64,000 nt of DNA from CAVPTL01 sp963794415 (GCA_963794415.1 CAWCDI010000005.1:297560-361559); one strand, 5' to 3'. Counted from the first letter of the stretch, positions 28,047 to 37,830 are shown. The notes: generated from the letters alone by a model not told the origin. Program-made: numbers and translations.

Positions 28047-29367
28047 GCTCGCCACAGGCGTGCAGCACTATCTGCTGGAAGCGCGGCAGATGCAGGCCCT
28101 ATCCTTCATCGTGCACATCCCGCTCGTGTGCTTCGGGATCGCCTTCCCCGCCATGGTGCTCACCGCCGAGTGGCTCTACATGCGCACCGGCGACCCGCTC
28201 TACCGCACGCTCGCCCAGCGCTGGACGAAGGTGATGCTCGCGCTCTTCGCCGCCGGGGTGGTGACCGGCACGGTGCTCTCGTTCGAGATGGGCCTGCTCT
28301 GGCCGGAGTTCACCAGCGTGTACGGCAGCGTGTTCGGGCTGGGCTTTGCCATCGAGGGCTTCTCGTTCTTCCTCGAGGCGATCTTCATCGGGATCTACGC
28401 CTACGGCTGGAACCGGCTCTCGCCGCGCGCGCACTTCCTGAGCGGCCTGCCGGTGGTGCTCGCGGGGTTCCTCGGCTCGCTCATGGTGATCGCCGTGAAC
28501 GGCTGGATGAACCACCCCACCGGGTTCAAGCTGGTGGGTGGCAAGGCCGTAGACGTGCACCCGGTGGACGCGCTCTTCTTCAACCCCAACTTCTGGCACG
28601 AGCTGGTGCACATGTACATCGCGGGCTACATGGTGACCGGCTTCCTGGTGGCGGCGTGTTATGCGGTTGCCAGGCTGCGCGGGCGAAACGGCCGGTACGA
28701 GCGCATCGCGCTGGTGATCCCGCTGACCATCGCGTGCGTCGCTTCGGTGATCCAGGCGCCGGTGGGTGACTGGGCCGGGCGGGTCGTGGCCGAGAACCAG
28801 CCGGTGAAGCTGGCCGCGTTCGAGGGCCTCGCGCACACCGAGACCGACGCGCCCATCCACATCGGCGGCGTCTACACCGACGGCGAGGTGAAGTACGGCA
28901 TCCCGCTGCCGCGGCTCCTCTCGCTGCTTGCCTTCCACGATCCCAGCCACCGGGTCACGGGGCTCGACAGCGTGCCGGCGAACGAGCGGCCGCCCGTGAA
29001 CGTGGTGCGGTTCGCGTTCCAGACGATGGTGGGCATCGGCACGCTCCTCTTCGCGCTGGGGGTCGTGTTCCTGTGGGTGCGCGTGCGGCGAAAGCGCATG
29101 CCGGAGTCGCCGTGGTTCTACCGCGCGGTGGTGCTGGCCGGGCCGCTCTCGTTCGTCGCGCTGATCGCCGGCTGGGTGGCTACGGAGGTCGGCCGCCAGC
29201 CGTGGGTGGTGTACCGCTACATGCGCACGTCGCAGGCCGTCACGGGCGCGGGCGGCATCCCGGTGGGGTATGCGACGCTGGCCCTCGTGTACCTGGCGCT
29301 GGCCTGCGCGGTTGCGTTCATCCTGGTGCGGCTCTCGCGCGCCCCGATGGAGGAGCCCGCCGCATGA
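28039..29367 (+). CDS. cydA: Cytochrome bd-type ubiquinol oxidase subunit I
   Basis: 442 residues with about nine TM segments. Heme-ligand regions are recognisable: His26 in SFIVHIPLV, the NFWHELVHMYIAGYMV helix, and GRQPWVVYRYMRTSQAVT near the C-terminus; VNGWMNHPTGF is also typical. The quinol loop is of the short type. High-affinity terminal oxidase subunit for microaerobic respiration. Starts inside the galK stop region and its stop overlaps the cydB ATG (ATGA). Confidence 0.95.
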   Translation: MIELATGVQHYLLEARQMQALSFIVHIPLVCFGIAFPAMVLTAEWLYMRTGDPLYRTLAQRWTKVMLALFAAGVVTGTVLSFEMGLLWPEFTSVYGSVFGLGFAIEGFSFFLEAIFIGIYAYGWNRLSPRAHFLSGLPVVLAGFLGSLMVIAVNGWMNHPTGFKLVGGKAVDVHPVDALFFNPNFWHELVHMYIAGYMVTGFLVAACYAVARLRGRNGRYERIALVIPLTIACVASVIQAPVGDWAGRVVAENQPVKLAAFEGLAHTETDAPIHIGGVYTDGEVKYGIPLPRLLSLLAFHDPSHRVTGLDSVPANERPPVNVVRFAFQTMVGIGTLLFALGVVFLWVRVRRKRMPESPWFYRAVVLAGPLSFVALIAGWVATEVGRQPWVVYRYMRTSQAVTGAGGIPVGYATLALVYLALACAVAFILVRLSRAPMEEPAA

Positions 29368-30578
29368 TCGTGCTGCAGACGCTCCCGATCGTGTTCGTGC
29401 TGGCCGGGCTCGTGTTCTACGTGGTGCTGGGCGGGGCCGACTTCGGCGCCGGATTCTGGCAGCTGATCGGCGCGCGGGGCGACGAGGGACGGCGCATCCG
29501 CGACAACGCCCATCACGCGATGGGGCCCGTGTGGGAGGCAAACCACGTGTGGCTGATCTTCGTGATCACCGTGCTCTGGACGGGCTACTCGGAGGTGTTC
29601 GGATCGATCGCCTCGACGCTCTCGATCCCGTTCTTCGTGGCGGCGATCGGCATCATCCTGCGCGGCGGCGCCTACGCGCTTCGCTCGGGCACGCGCAGCG
29701 GCCGCGAGCAGCGGCAGGTGGAGACGGTGCTCTCGCTCTCGTCGATCCTCACGCCGTTCGCGCTGGGGCTGATGGTGGGCGGGATCGCCGCGGGCCGCGT
29801 GCCGGTGGGAAACGCCGCCGGCGACCTCGTCACGAGCTGGCTCAACCCGCTTGCGATCACGGTGGGGCTCATCGCCGTGGCGTTCAGCGCCTACCTGGCG
29901 GCGGTGTTCCTGGCGGCCGACGCGGTGCGCCACGGTGATGCCGGGATGGAGGAGGCGTTTCGCACGCGCGCGCTCATCTCGGGGGTGGCGGCCGGCGTCG
30001 TCGCAGCGCTCGGGCTGATTCCGCTGCATGCCGACGCGCCGCACCTCTTCCACGAGCTGCTCTACGGCCGCGCGCTGCCCGCGGTGATCGTCTCGGTGGT
30101 GGCGGGCGGGGCCGCGCTCTGGCTGGTGCACCGGCGGCGCTACGAGCCGGCCCGCTACACGGCGGCCCTCGCGGTGGCGGCGGTGATCGCGGGCTGGGCG
30201 ATCGGCCAGGCGCCCTACCTGCTGCCCGGGCTCAAGATCGAGCAGGCGGCGGCTCCGCGCAACACGCTCATCGCGGTGATCGTCGCGGTGGTCGCCGGCG
30301 GCATCATCCTGTTCCCGTCGCTCGTGGTGCTCTTCCGCCTCATGCTGGGCGGCAACCTGGGCGCGGGCGAGTCGGCCGCCGACGCCGCAGCCGAGCGCCA
30401 CCCGGTGCCCGTGGCCGGCAACCTGGTGGGGCGCGGCGCGGTGGCCCTGCTGGTGGTGGGCCTCGGGTTCCTGACCGTGGCAAATGCAGGCTGGGCGCAC
30501 GCGATCGGCGTGACGGCGCTCCTGATCTTTGCCGCGCTCGCGACGCGGGCGCTCATCTCGTCAGACGTCTTGACGTGA
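29364..30578 (+). CDS. cydB: Cytochrome bd-type ubiquinol oxidase subunit II
   Basis: 404 residues from ATG 29364, which overlaps the cydA stop by 4 nt. N-terminus VLAGLVFYVVLGGADFGAGFWQL and MGPVWEANHVWLIFVITVLWTGY are diagnostic of CydB. About nine TM segments. No cydX-like or cydCD gene follows; instead the transcript runs into palindromic repeat copy 2, five nt after the stop codon. Confidence 0.95.
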   Translation: MIVLQTLPIVFVLAGLVFYVVLGGADFGAGFWQLIGARGDEGRRIRDNAHHAMGPVWEANHVWLIFVITVLWTGYSEVFGSIASTLSIPFFVAAIGIILRGGAYALRSGTRSGREQRQVETVLSLSSILTPFALGLMVGGIAAGRVPVGNAAGDLVTSWLNPLAITVGLIAVAFSAYLAAVFLAADAVRHGDAGMEEAFRTRALISGVAAGVVAALGLIPLHADAPHLFHELLYGRALPAVIVSVVAGGAALWLVHRRRYEPARYTAALAVAAVIAGWAIGQAPYLLPGLKIEQAAAPRNTLIAVIVAVVAGGIILFPSLVVLFRLMLGGNLGAGESAADAAAERHPVPVAGNLVGRGAVALLVVGLGFLTVANAGWAHAIGVTALLIFAALATRALISSDVLT

Positions 30579-30582
30579 TGCC

Positions 30583-30615
30583 GTGAATATTAAGTGCCTG
30601 GCACCGTTTATTCAC
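30583..30615. repeat. Palindromic intergenic repeat, copy 2
   Basis: 33 bp: left arm GTGAATATTAAGTGCC, central T, right arm GGCACCGTTTATTCAC. It fills the tail-to-tail gap between cydB and the MOSC gene. Read on the minus strand it contributes the last codon (GAA) and stop TAA (30608-30610) of the MOSC gene. It may fold as a bidirectional terminator. Confidence 0.92.
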
Positions 30616-31402
30616 TGGTGACGGGGATGCCCGGGCGTACCGGGTCGCCCAGCCGCACCCGGCCCGGCACGGTGACGGCGCCGTAGACGCCCAGCGGCAG
30701 CGGCTCGGTCTTCCCGTCGCGGCGGTAGCGGCTGAGGGCGCCCAGCGTGTCGAGATCCGAGACGCCCGTATCGGGGTCGCACTTCGTCACCACGCAGCGG
30801 CCGACGTCGCCCAGGGGCGCCACCACGGCATCGCCGATCTCGACCTCCCCGCCGATCCAGTCGTCCTCCTCGTGGGCGCCGACGCCGTCGATCTCGAAGA
30901 GCATCCTGAACCGCCGGCCGTCAACGGCGTCGCTCGTTCCCGCCTCCTCGCCCAGCCGCTGGAGCGACGCGCGCGAGACGATCGACATCCAGCCGCCGCC
31001 CTCGCCACCGCGATCGACCGCGCCGGACTCCGACCAGAGCAGCGTCAGCGGGGCGCCCGCGAACTGCGAGAGCGCCTCCTGCCACGGGCCGCCCACCCGC
31101 CGCGACGGGTGCGGATCGCCGTAGAGGACGGCATCCACCGGCGCGCCGGGCTCGACGATGCCGTCGGCCGCCTCGCCGCCGGGGAAGCGCAGCACCAGCC
31201 GGCGCGTCTCCTCGTCCCACTCCGGCCGCACCCGCATCAGCTCGGGGTGCACCTTGCCGTTCACCAGCCGCCCGTCTGCGCTCACGAGCCAGAAGCGGCG
31301 GTCGCCCGCCACCCCCTGCGGCCCCAGCTCCACGGCCTCGGGGTGCACCAGCCCGAGCGCCTTCACCGGGGCCGTCGAGATGCGGATGACGCGACCAGCC
31401 AT
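30608..31402 (-). CDS. MOSC domain protein
   Basis: 264 residues. The N-terminal MOSC beta-barrel domain (RISTAPVKALGLVHPEAVELG, GDRRFWLVSADGRLVNGKVHPEL) precedes the MOSC domain with the Cys-containing DVGRCVVTKCDPDTGVSDLDTL. Related to molybdenum cofactor sulfurase C-termini and mARC-type enzymes; it probably handles Moco-bound substrates. ATG with -10 TAGCTT (31410-31415) 7 nt upstream and no SD. The final Glu and the stop codon come from palindromic repeat copy 2. Confidence 0.88.
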   Translation of the reverse strand: MAGRVIRISTAPVKALGLVHPEAVELGPQGVAGDRRFWLVSADGRLVNGKVHPELMRVRPEWDEETRRLVLRFPGGEAADGIVEPGAPVDAVLYGDPHPSRRVGGPWQEALSQFAGAPLTLLWSESGAVDRGGEGGGWMSIVSRASLQRLGEEAGTSDAVDGRRFRMLFEIDGVGAHEEDDWIGGEVEIGDAVVAPLGDVGRCVVTKCDPDTGVSDLDTLGALSRYRRDGKTEPLPLGVYGAVTVPGRVRLGDPVRPGIPVTSE

Positions 31403-31478
31403 GCCCCGGAAGCTACCAGAGCCCCGTATCACCCGATCGAGGGATGCCCCGGTCACCCCACTGGTCGATGGACTCTGC

Positions 31479-32679
31479 ATGAATCTGCACCGCCCCGCAC
31501 GCACCCTCGCTCCGCTGGCGCTGGCAACGGCTGCCCTCATGGCCGGCGCCTCGAGCGCCGGCGCCGCCACCGCCGGCCCGTCGCACGTCCGCGCGGTTCG
31601 CGGCGCTTTGCGGATGTTCGGGCGCACGCTGCCGTCCTCGATCCCCGCGAGCCTCCTGCCGGCCGGCGTCTCGTCGGCCGCCGCGCTCGACTACCGCCCT
31701 CGAGCTCTTCACGGAGCCCACCCCGCTCACCATCCACGGCGCCACCTACCAGATGTCGATGGGCGCGTTCTCGGACGGCACCTCGTTCGGCTCGTTCCCG
31801 CAGATGGAGCTCGCCCTTGACCGCACCCAGAAGACCGGCGGCAAGGTCACCGCAGAGCAGGAGCACGTCTACGGGTACACCGCGAGCGACATGACGATGA
31901 GCGCGACCGCGAACCTCTCGACGCTCGCGTTTCACAGCGGATCGAGCTTCCCGGGCACCGACATCAACTCGACGTTCACCGAGGTCGCGCGCAACTCGTC
32001 GCCCTGCCGGCTCTTCCCGTCGGGCAGCGGCGTCGCAGTCGATGCCCGCGGCACGCTGGCGTCGAGCCCGTTCAAGGTGAACACCGGCACCTCGCCGTTC
32101 TTCGGCACCATCACGAAGTCGCCCACGGCGGCCGAGGCGATCGCGGATCCCGGCTGCGGCGAGCTCTCCACGGGAAGCGGCGGCGGAACCAGCATCACGT
32201 TCACCAGCGGCAGCGGCTACCTGCCGTGCAACGGCCGCGAGACCGTGGTGGCCGGCGCGGTCTTCGGCACGTCGCTCTGGGGCGCGCAGGTGGGATACGG
32301 CGGCGGCAAGGCGCTGACCATCACCGAATCGGGCACGACCACCCAGACCCAGGGCGTGAGCCATCTCGGCGTCTCGCTGCAGGACGCGACCAACCTCCCG
32401 CCCGCGACGCTTTCGACCCACGGCGCCACCGCGCGCGTGGACACCACCGGTGACCCGCTCTTTGCCGGCTCGGCGCTCTTCTTCTCAAAGCACGCGCCAC
32501 ATGTCTCCACCGTGCAGTCGTGCAGCTACGAGCGTCACGTGCACCGCTACCGCGCCTATCGCTACGCCGGCGGCATGAAGCCTTCCGCCACGAGCCCGCT
32601 CGAAGCACGGTTCGATACCGGCGATGTTGCGTTCCACGGGCAGGCTGCGGCGCTCATCATCCGCAAATACCTCAGCTGA
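31479..32679 (+). CDS. Secreted protein of unknown function (1-nt frameshift)
   Basis: 399 residues after correction. Signal peptide MNLHRPARTLAPLALATAALMAGASSAGAA. An extra C near 31698 separates SSAAALDYR from LELFTEPTPLTIHGATYQMSMG; the remainder is one clean frame, rich in Ser/Thr/Gly, with paired cysteines (SSPCRLF, DPGCGEL, YLPCNGR, VQSCSYE) and GETV-type beta-rich segments. I recognise no family. Extracellular or surface location is likely. Lies upstream of the second TadG-like gene in the same direction. Confidence 0.65.
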
Positions 32680-32734
32680 GCATCACCGCCTTTCGGGGGA
32701 TGCGCAAGATGTAAAGATTTCCGATATAGGGTAT

Positions 32735-34009
32735 GTGGACTCCCGCTCCCACATCCCTCTCGCAAGTCGCCTGCGCTCGGAAACGGGCCAGACGCTGCCG
32801 CTGATCGCAGTCTTCATGCTGATGATCATTGCGTTTGCCGGCCTCGTGATCGATATCGGCAACGTGTACCGGGTGCAGCAGGCGCTGCAGGCATCAACCG
32901 ATGCCGCGGCCGCCGCAGGCGCGGGCCAGCTCACGCTTCAGTATCCGCCCAGCACCTCGGCGGCGGTCAGCCAGGCAAAGCTCTTCAGCTCGGTCGCCGG
33001 CGGGAAGAACATGATCCCCGGCGTCCCGTCCTCGGGAGTCAACGAGTCCATCTCCACGAGCTGCGTGGGATCCAACTCGAACCTTCCGTGCACCAACGCC
33101 AATACCATCGCAGTGAGCCAGTCTGCCACCGTGCCGACGTACTTCCTGCGGGTGATCGGCTTCGACAACATCGATGTCTCGGCAACCGCCAAGGCGTGCT
33201 CTCCGTGCAACGAGGTGCCGCTCGACATCCAGCTGGTGGTAGACCGTACGGGCTCGATGAGCGCAAACGGCGGTGCCACCAACGGTGAGAACAAGTGGGA
33301 GAACCTCCAGGACGGACTGCTCCAGGGGTTCCTGCCCGGCCTCGACTCGGGCGTGGACAACGTCGGCCTCTCGACGCTTCCCCCTGATGTCAACGGCACG
33401 AGCGATGTATGCAACGTCGCGCAGAACAGTAACTACGACAGCACGCATCCCACCTATACGGTCGTGCCGCTCTCGAATAGCTACATGGCGCCCGGCGGAA
33501 GCCTCGTGACGAGCTCGCCGCTCATCAAGGACATCAACTGCATGCGGCCGGGTGGTACCACCGACTATGCAGACGCCATGGAGGCCGCCTACAACGAGCT
33601 TCAGGCAGACGGCCGGGCCGGCGTGCAGAAGATCATCGTGCTGCTCTCAGACGGTGCTGCCAACGAGGGCCAGAACTGCGCGTCCACGACGGACAGGCAC
33701 GGCAACACCATCAAGGACACCGATCCGCACTGCATGCAGCCCTGCCAGTCGGCTGTGAACGACGCCGCAACCTATAAACAGCAGGGGATCCTGATCTATA
33801 CGATCCTCTACGGTGATCAGTCCAACGGTACGCCGTGCCAGGACTACACAGGTGACGACGAGGTGCCCGCCATCTCGGCCGCACAGGCGATGAAGAACAT
33901 CGCCACCACCAACAACTACTACCCCGACCCGAACCCGGACAACCTGGTGGCGATCTTCCAGCAGATCGCCTCGGACATGGCCGCCGGCACCAGCCGCATC
34001 GTCGGCTAG
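32735..34009 (+). CDS. TadE/TadG-like pilus protein with von Willebrand A domain, paralog 2
   Basis: 424 residues, intact. N-terminus SETGQTLPLIAVFMLMIIAFAGLVIDIGNVYRVQQALQAS, vWA metal site VVDRTGSM, VLLSDGAAN, CSPCNE and a final QIASDMAAGTSRIVG nearly identical to paralog 1. Paralog 1 has an extra Thr-rich segment. GTG start at 32735 after an AT-rich GATATA (32723-32728). The stop codon TAG overlaps the stop of the convergent solute-binding protein gene (CTAG). Confidence 0.85.
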   Translation: MDSRSHIPLASRLRSETGQTLPLIAVFMLMIIAFAGLVIDIGNVYRVQQALQASTDAAAAAGAGQLTLQYPPSTSAAVSQAKLFSSVAGGKNMIPGVPSSGVNESISTSCVGSNSNLPCTNANTIAVSQSATVPTYFLRVIGFDNIDVSATAKACSPCNEVPLDIQLVVDRTGSMSANGGATNGENKWENLQDGLLQGFLPGLDSGVDNVGLSTLPPDVNGTSDVCNVAQNSNYDSTHPTYTVVPLSNSYMAPGGSLVTSSPLIKDINCMRPGGTTDYADAMEAAYNELQADGRAGVQKIIVLLSDGAANEGQNCASTTDRHGNTIKDTDPHCMQPCQSAVNDAATYKQQGILIYTILYGDQSNGTPCQDYTGDDEVPAISAAQAMKNIATTNNYYPDPNPDNLVAIFQQIASDMAAGTSRIVG

Positions 34010-35113
34010 GAGGTCGCCGCCTCCCAGGCGGTCACCCACGTGGAGTAGTCGATGCAGTCGCGATGACCCGTTCCCGCAGTTCCGCGACGGGGCGACAGCG
34101 AAGGTGACGTCGCCCAGGAAGCCGTCGTCGGGGATGTGACGGTCGGCGCAGAACCCGGGCCGCGCGGCGTTTAGCTCCACGCAGGCCTTGGGGTTGGCGG
34201 GCGAGGCCCCGGTGAGGAGCGCTGCATCGGCCTGCACGATGGGGGTGGAGATGTAGGCCAGCCACTTCTGCATGCAGTTGGGGTGGGCGGCGCCGGCGAG
34301 CTCCATCCAGCTGTCGATGGATCCGGTGACCCCCTCGTCGGGTACCACCGCCGCGATCGGCACGGCCGACTTCGGGGGCCCGGCCGACGCCGCGTAGCCG
34401 CCCTGGCCGATCACCGCCGCCCCTGATGCGAACTGGTGCAGCTCGCCCGCGCGGCTCGTCCAGTAGGCCCCGATCTGCGGCCGCTGCTTTCGCACGAGCG
34501 CCACCGCCGCGTCGAACTGCGGCCGCGTGAGCTCGAACGGGTTCGAGATGTGCATGCCCGGCTGCACGGACTTCAGGTAGAGCGCGGCATCGGCGATGTA
34601 GAGCGGGCTGTCGGGCACCGTCACCCGGCCCGGATATGCGGCGCCGTTGAAGATGAGGCTCCAGCTGTCGGGGACCGGCGTCACGATGCGGGTGTTTGCC
34701 AGCAGGAGGTTCGCGCCCCAGAGGAACGCCACGCCGTAATGGACGCCGTTCACGGTGGTCGCCTGCGGCGACTGGAGCTTCCCCGGCAGGTCGCCGTAGC
34801 CCGGGATGAGCGAGGTATCGACCGGCGCCGCCTCGTCGTCGGCGATCAGCCGGCCGGCGAGCTCACTGGACGCCGCGACGCCGTCGTAGCTGCCCGAGCG
34901 CGCCAGCGCGTCGATCTGGTCGGAGCTCCCGGCGTAGGTGACCGACGTCGCGCAGCCCGTCGCCTCGCCGAAGGCCGAGACCACCTGCGGGGGCGTCACG
35001 CCCTGCTCGGCGACGAGGTCGAGCCGGCCCTCGGGCGCGCCCACCGGCGTGGTGGTCGGCAGCGGCTGGTTGTCCACCGCGCTGCTCGTTCCCTGGCAGC
35101 CGGCAGCGAGCAC
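34006..35113 (-). CDS. Extracellular solute-binding lipoprotein, spermidine/putrescine-binding-like (frameshifted, start uncertain)
   Basis: About 368 residues from GTG 35113 after correction. Type 2 periplasmic-binding fold: LVAEQGVTPPQVVSAFGEATGC, VTYAGSSDQIDALA, VHYGVAFLWGANLLLANT, VPDSWSLIF. The frame upstream encodes RLALLACALAAVLAAGC, a lipoprotein signal and lipobox, back to a stop at 35192-35194, but has no ATG/GTG/TTG there. Either a rare ATC/ATT codon (35176 or 35167) is used or another frameshift lies upstream. At the 3' end one extra base near 34072 is skipped to reach HRDCIDYSTWVTAWEAATS and TAG. No ABC permease or ATPase is adjacent. Confidence 0.75.
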
Positions 35114-35249
35114 GGCGGCGAGCGCGCAGGCAAGGAGCGCGAGCCGGGGGCAGTGCTTGTTGAGAATGCGCGGGATGCGGGTAGTCCTCTGTTAGAACGG
35201 TTCCAATCTTCTCACCACCCACTCACGGAACCGCCATACGGTGCCCACC

Positions 35250-35483
35250 ATGCACACATTCAAGCTTCTCATCGACTCGTCCACGGGACTGATCGCCACC
35301 CCCGATATCCAGCGCGAGGCAGGCTGCGATGCTGAGGCCGCATGGCGGTTCCCGCTCGGCGCGATGACCGCCGCGGTGACCCCCGAGATGGGCATCTTCA
35401 AGCTCTCGGACGAGCGCATCGACGAGCTGGTGCAGCACGCCCGGCACGAGACGCAGGCGCTGCCGGTGCTCACGCTCGTCTGA
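35250..35483 (+). CDS. Small hypothetical protein
   Basis: 77 residues: MHTFKLLIDSSTGLIATPD, then a central AEAAWRFPLGAMTAAVTPEMG and a charged helix DERIDELVQHARHETQ. No family recognised. The ATG at 35250 is favoured over GTG 35241 because a -10 TACGGT (35237-35242) lies exactly 7 nt before it. 19 nt upstream of the phosphotriesterase-like gene. Confidence 0.55.
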   Translation: MHTFKLLIDSSTGLIATPDIQREAGCDAEAAWRFPLGAMTAAVTPEMGIFKLSDERIDELVQHARHETQALPVLTLV

Positions 35484-35502
35484 GGTGGTTTAACCTCCCG
35501 GG

Positions 35503-36567
35503 ATGACCACCGTCCCGAGCGTCACCGGACCGCTCGACGTGCAGCAGCTCGGCCGCACGCTGACGCACGACCACTTCTTCGTGGATCTCACGACGTGGGC
35601 GTGCCTGCCGCGAACGCCCGATGAGGAGCAGTTCTGGAACGCCGAGATCAGCCTCGAGCTGATCGGCCGGCTGCGGCGGCGGGCGTGGAGCAACAAGACC
35701 AACATCAAGCTCGACGAGTTCGACGTGGCCGTCGCCGAGGCGATGCAGTTCAAGGAGCTGGGCGGCTCGACGGTGTTCGACCTCACGCCGCAGACGGTGG
35801 GGCGCGACCCGCTCGCGATCCGCCGGGTGGCCGAGGCGACCGGCCTGCAGATCATCCTCGGCACCGGCTTCTACGTGCACGACGCCCATCCGCCGCTGGT
35901 CGCAGGGGCGACGGTCGAGGAGCTCACCGCGATCATGGTGGGCGAGCTGACGGAGGGCATCGACGGCACCGGGATCCGCGCGGGCATCATCGGCGAGATC
36001 GGCACGTCGTGCCCGATCCACCCCGACGAGATCAAGGTGCTGCACGCCGTGGCGGCCGCCTCGCGGCGCACGGGCGCCTCCATCACGATGCACATGACCG
36101 AGACCGACCGGCTCGGCCACGAGGTGCTCGACCTGCTCGAGGGCGAGGGCATCCCGCTCGCGAAGGTCGTGCTCGGCCACAGCGACGGGCCGCCGCCCGA
36201 CATCCCCTACTTCCGGTCGCTGATGGATCGCGGCGCCTACGTCGAGTTCGACTTCTTCGGCGCGACGTGGCGAAACGACGATCTCTCCGAGCGGTTCGGC
36301 GCGTACTTCGTGCCGCCCGCCCAGGACGAGGCGATCGCCGCGGTGATGGCCGAGCTGGTGGCGGCGGGCTACGGCGACCGGCTGCTGATGTCGCACGACG
36401 TCGCGATGAAGACGCAGCTCACGAGGTACGGCGGCTACGGCTACGGCCACATCCTGCGGACGATCGTGCCGCAGCTGCGCTGGCTAGGGGTGGCGGACGA
36501 CGCGATCGAGCGGATCATGGTCGCGAACCCGGCCCGGCTGATCGAGTGGCGCGCGCCTACCGAGTGA
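35503..36567 (+). CDS. Phosphotriesterase family metallohydrolase (Glu-bridged type)
   Basis: 354 residues, TIM-barrel amidohydrolase. Metal ligands: His22-Asp-His24 (THDHFF), His197 (MHMTETD), His226 (LGHSD) and Asp299 (MSHDVAMK). The bridging residue, a carboxylated Lys in classic phosphotriesterases, is Glu165 here (IIGEIG), as in E. coli PHP. It is more likely a lactonase or another hydrolase than an organophosphate triesterase. ATG with -10 TAACCT (35491-35496) 6 nt upstream and no SD. Overlaps the convergent oxidase gene by 11 nt. Confidence 0.88.
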   Translation: MTTVPSVTGPLDVQQLGRTLTHDHFFVDLTTWACLPRTPDEEQFWNAEISLELIGRLRRRAWSNKTNIKLDEFDVAVAEAMQFKELGGSTVFDLTPQTVGRDPLAIRRVAEATGLQIILGTGFYVHDAHPPLVAGATVEELTAIMVGELTEGIDGTGIRAGIIGEIGTSCPIHPDEIKVLHAVAAASRRTGASITMHMTETDRLGHEVLDLLEGEGIPLAKVVLGHSDGPPPDIPYFRSLMDRGAYVEFDFFGATWRNDDLSERFGAYFVPPAQDEAIAAVMAELVAAGYGDRLLMSHDVAMKTQLTRYGGYGYGHILRTIVPQLRWLGVADDAIERIMVANPARLIEWRAPTE

Positions 36568-37799
36568 GCCGGAACGGCTCCAGGTAGGACGGCCGCTCGC
36601 CGCGCGCGAGGGCGGCGACCGCGATCCCGGTGGCCGGCGCCAGGGTGATGCCGAGCATCCCGTGGCCGGCGGCGACGATCACGCCGGGGGCGCGCGGGTA
36701 CTCGCCGATGTAGGGCAGGCTGTCGGGCGTGCACGGCCGCAGGCCGCCCCAGCCGTCGTCGTCGTCTGCAAGCTGGGTGGGGAAGCCGTCAACGTAGCCC
36801 GCGGTCTCCTCCAGCAGCTGCAGGGCGCGGCGCCGATCGGGCCGCGACGAGGTCGCGCCGATCTCGAAGAACCCCGCGACGCGCGTGTGATCGTCCAGCG
36901 GGCTCACGCCGATCTTGGGCTCGCAGAGGTAGAGGATGCGGCCGATGCCGGGGCCGCCGGTAACGTCGGCCGAGTAGCCCTTGGCGCCGATCAGCGCCGG
37001 CCGGAACCCGAGCGGAGCGGTGAGGCTCCCGGTGCCGAGGGCGGTCGCGAGGACCACCTGCTCGGCATCCAGCCGAAGGCCGTCGGCGTCCGCCCGCCAG
37101 CCGCCACCCGAGCGCTTCAGCGATCGCACGGGCCTGCCCTCGAGCACCGTCACGCCCATGCGCCTCACCGGCGGTGCGCACGCCCGCCATGAACGAGACC
37201 GGATCCACGTGCCGGTCGATGTCGGCGAGCACGGCGGCCTCGACACGCTTGCCGAGGGCGGGCTCGAGCGCGCGGGCCTCGTCGCCGGAGAGGTGCTCGA
37301 GCTTGCCCTTGAACCCCTGCATGGCGAGCTCGTCGAACGTGAGGTCGAACCAGTGCAGGCCCTCGTGGGAGCGGGCGACGGCGAGCAGCCCGTCGGCGTG
37401 CATCTCGAACTCGACGCCCGCCTCCCGCATGGTGTCGAGGCCGTCGAGGGTGCGGCTGCTGAGCGCGAGCAGGGCGCCGACGCCGCGGTTGAAGGTCTGC
37501 GCGCGGCTGTTGAGGCTGAAGCGCGTGAGCCAGCGCACCCAGCCGATGTCGGCCCGCGGCCGGATCACGAGCGCGCCGCCCGGATCGAAGGCCGAGCGGA
37601 GCCCCGTGGCCACCATCCCCGGCGCCGCGAGCGGAGTCGAGAGCGACGGCGTGAGCCACCCGGTGTTGCCGCGCGACGCGCCGGCGCCGGTGGTGCGCGC
37701 CTCGACCAGCGTGACGTCGTGCCCATCGCGGGCGAGCCACCAGGCGCACGAGAGCCCGATCGCGCCACCGCCCACCACCACGACTGTGCGTCCCGCCAT
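36557..37799 (-). CDS. DadA-like FAD-dependent amino acid oxidase/dehydrogenase (1-nt frameshift)
   Basis: 413 residues after correction. N-terminal FAD motif VVVVGGGAIGLSCAWWLARDG, ARTTGAGASRGNTGWL, and C-terminal GLRPCTPDSLPYIGEYP with AAGHGMLGITLAPATG, all typical of D-amino acid dehydrogenase/glycine oxidase-type DAO proteins. An extra C at about 37160 breaks the frame between VRTAGEA and MGVTVLEGRPV. The ATG has -10 TACGAT (37806-37811) 6 nt upstream and no SD. Palindromic repeat sequence begins immediately upstream of that hexamer. Confidence 0.85.
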
Positions 37800-37811
37800 C
37801 GGGAGATCGTA

Positions 37812-37830
37812 GTGAATCAACGGTGCCAGG
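37812..37830. repeat. Half copy of the palindromic repeat
   Basis: 19 bases identical to the first 19 of the full copy 48 nt downstream (GTGAATCAACGGTGCCAGG), then diverging into a T/G-rich stretch. Lies directly upstream of the DadA-like gene -10 box. It may be a remnant of a tandem insertion or a deletion derivative. Confidence 0.85.
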
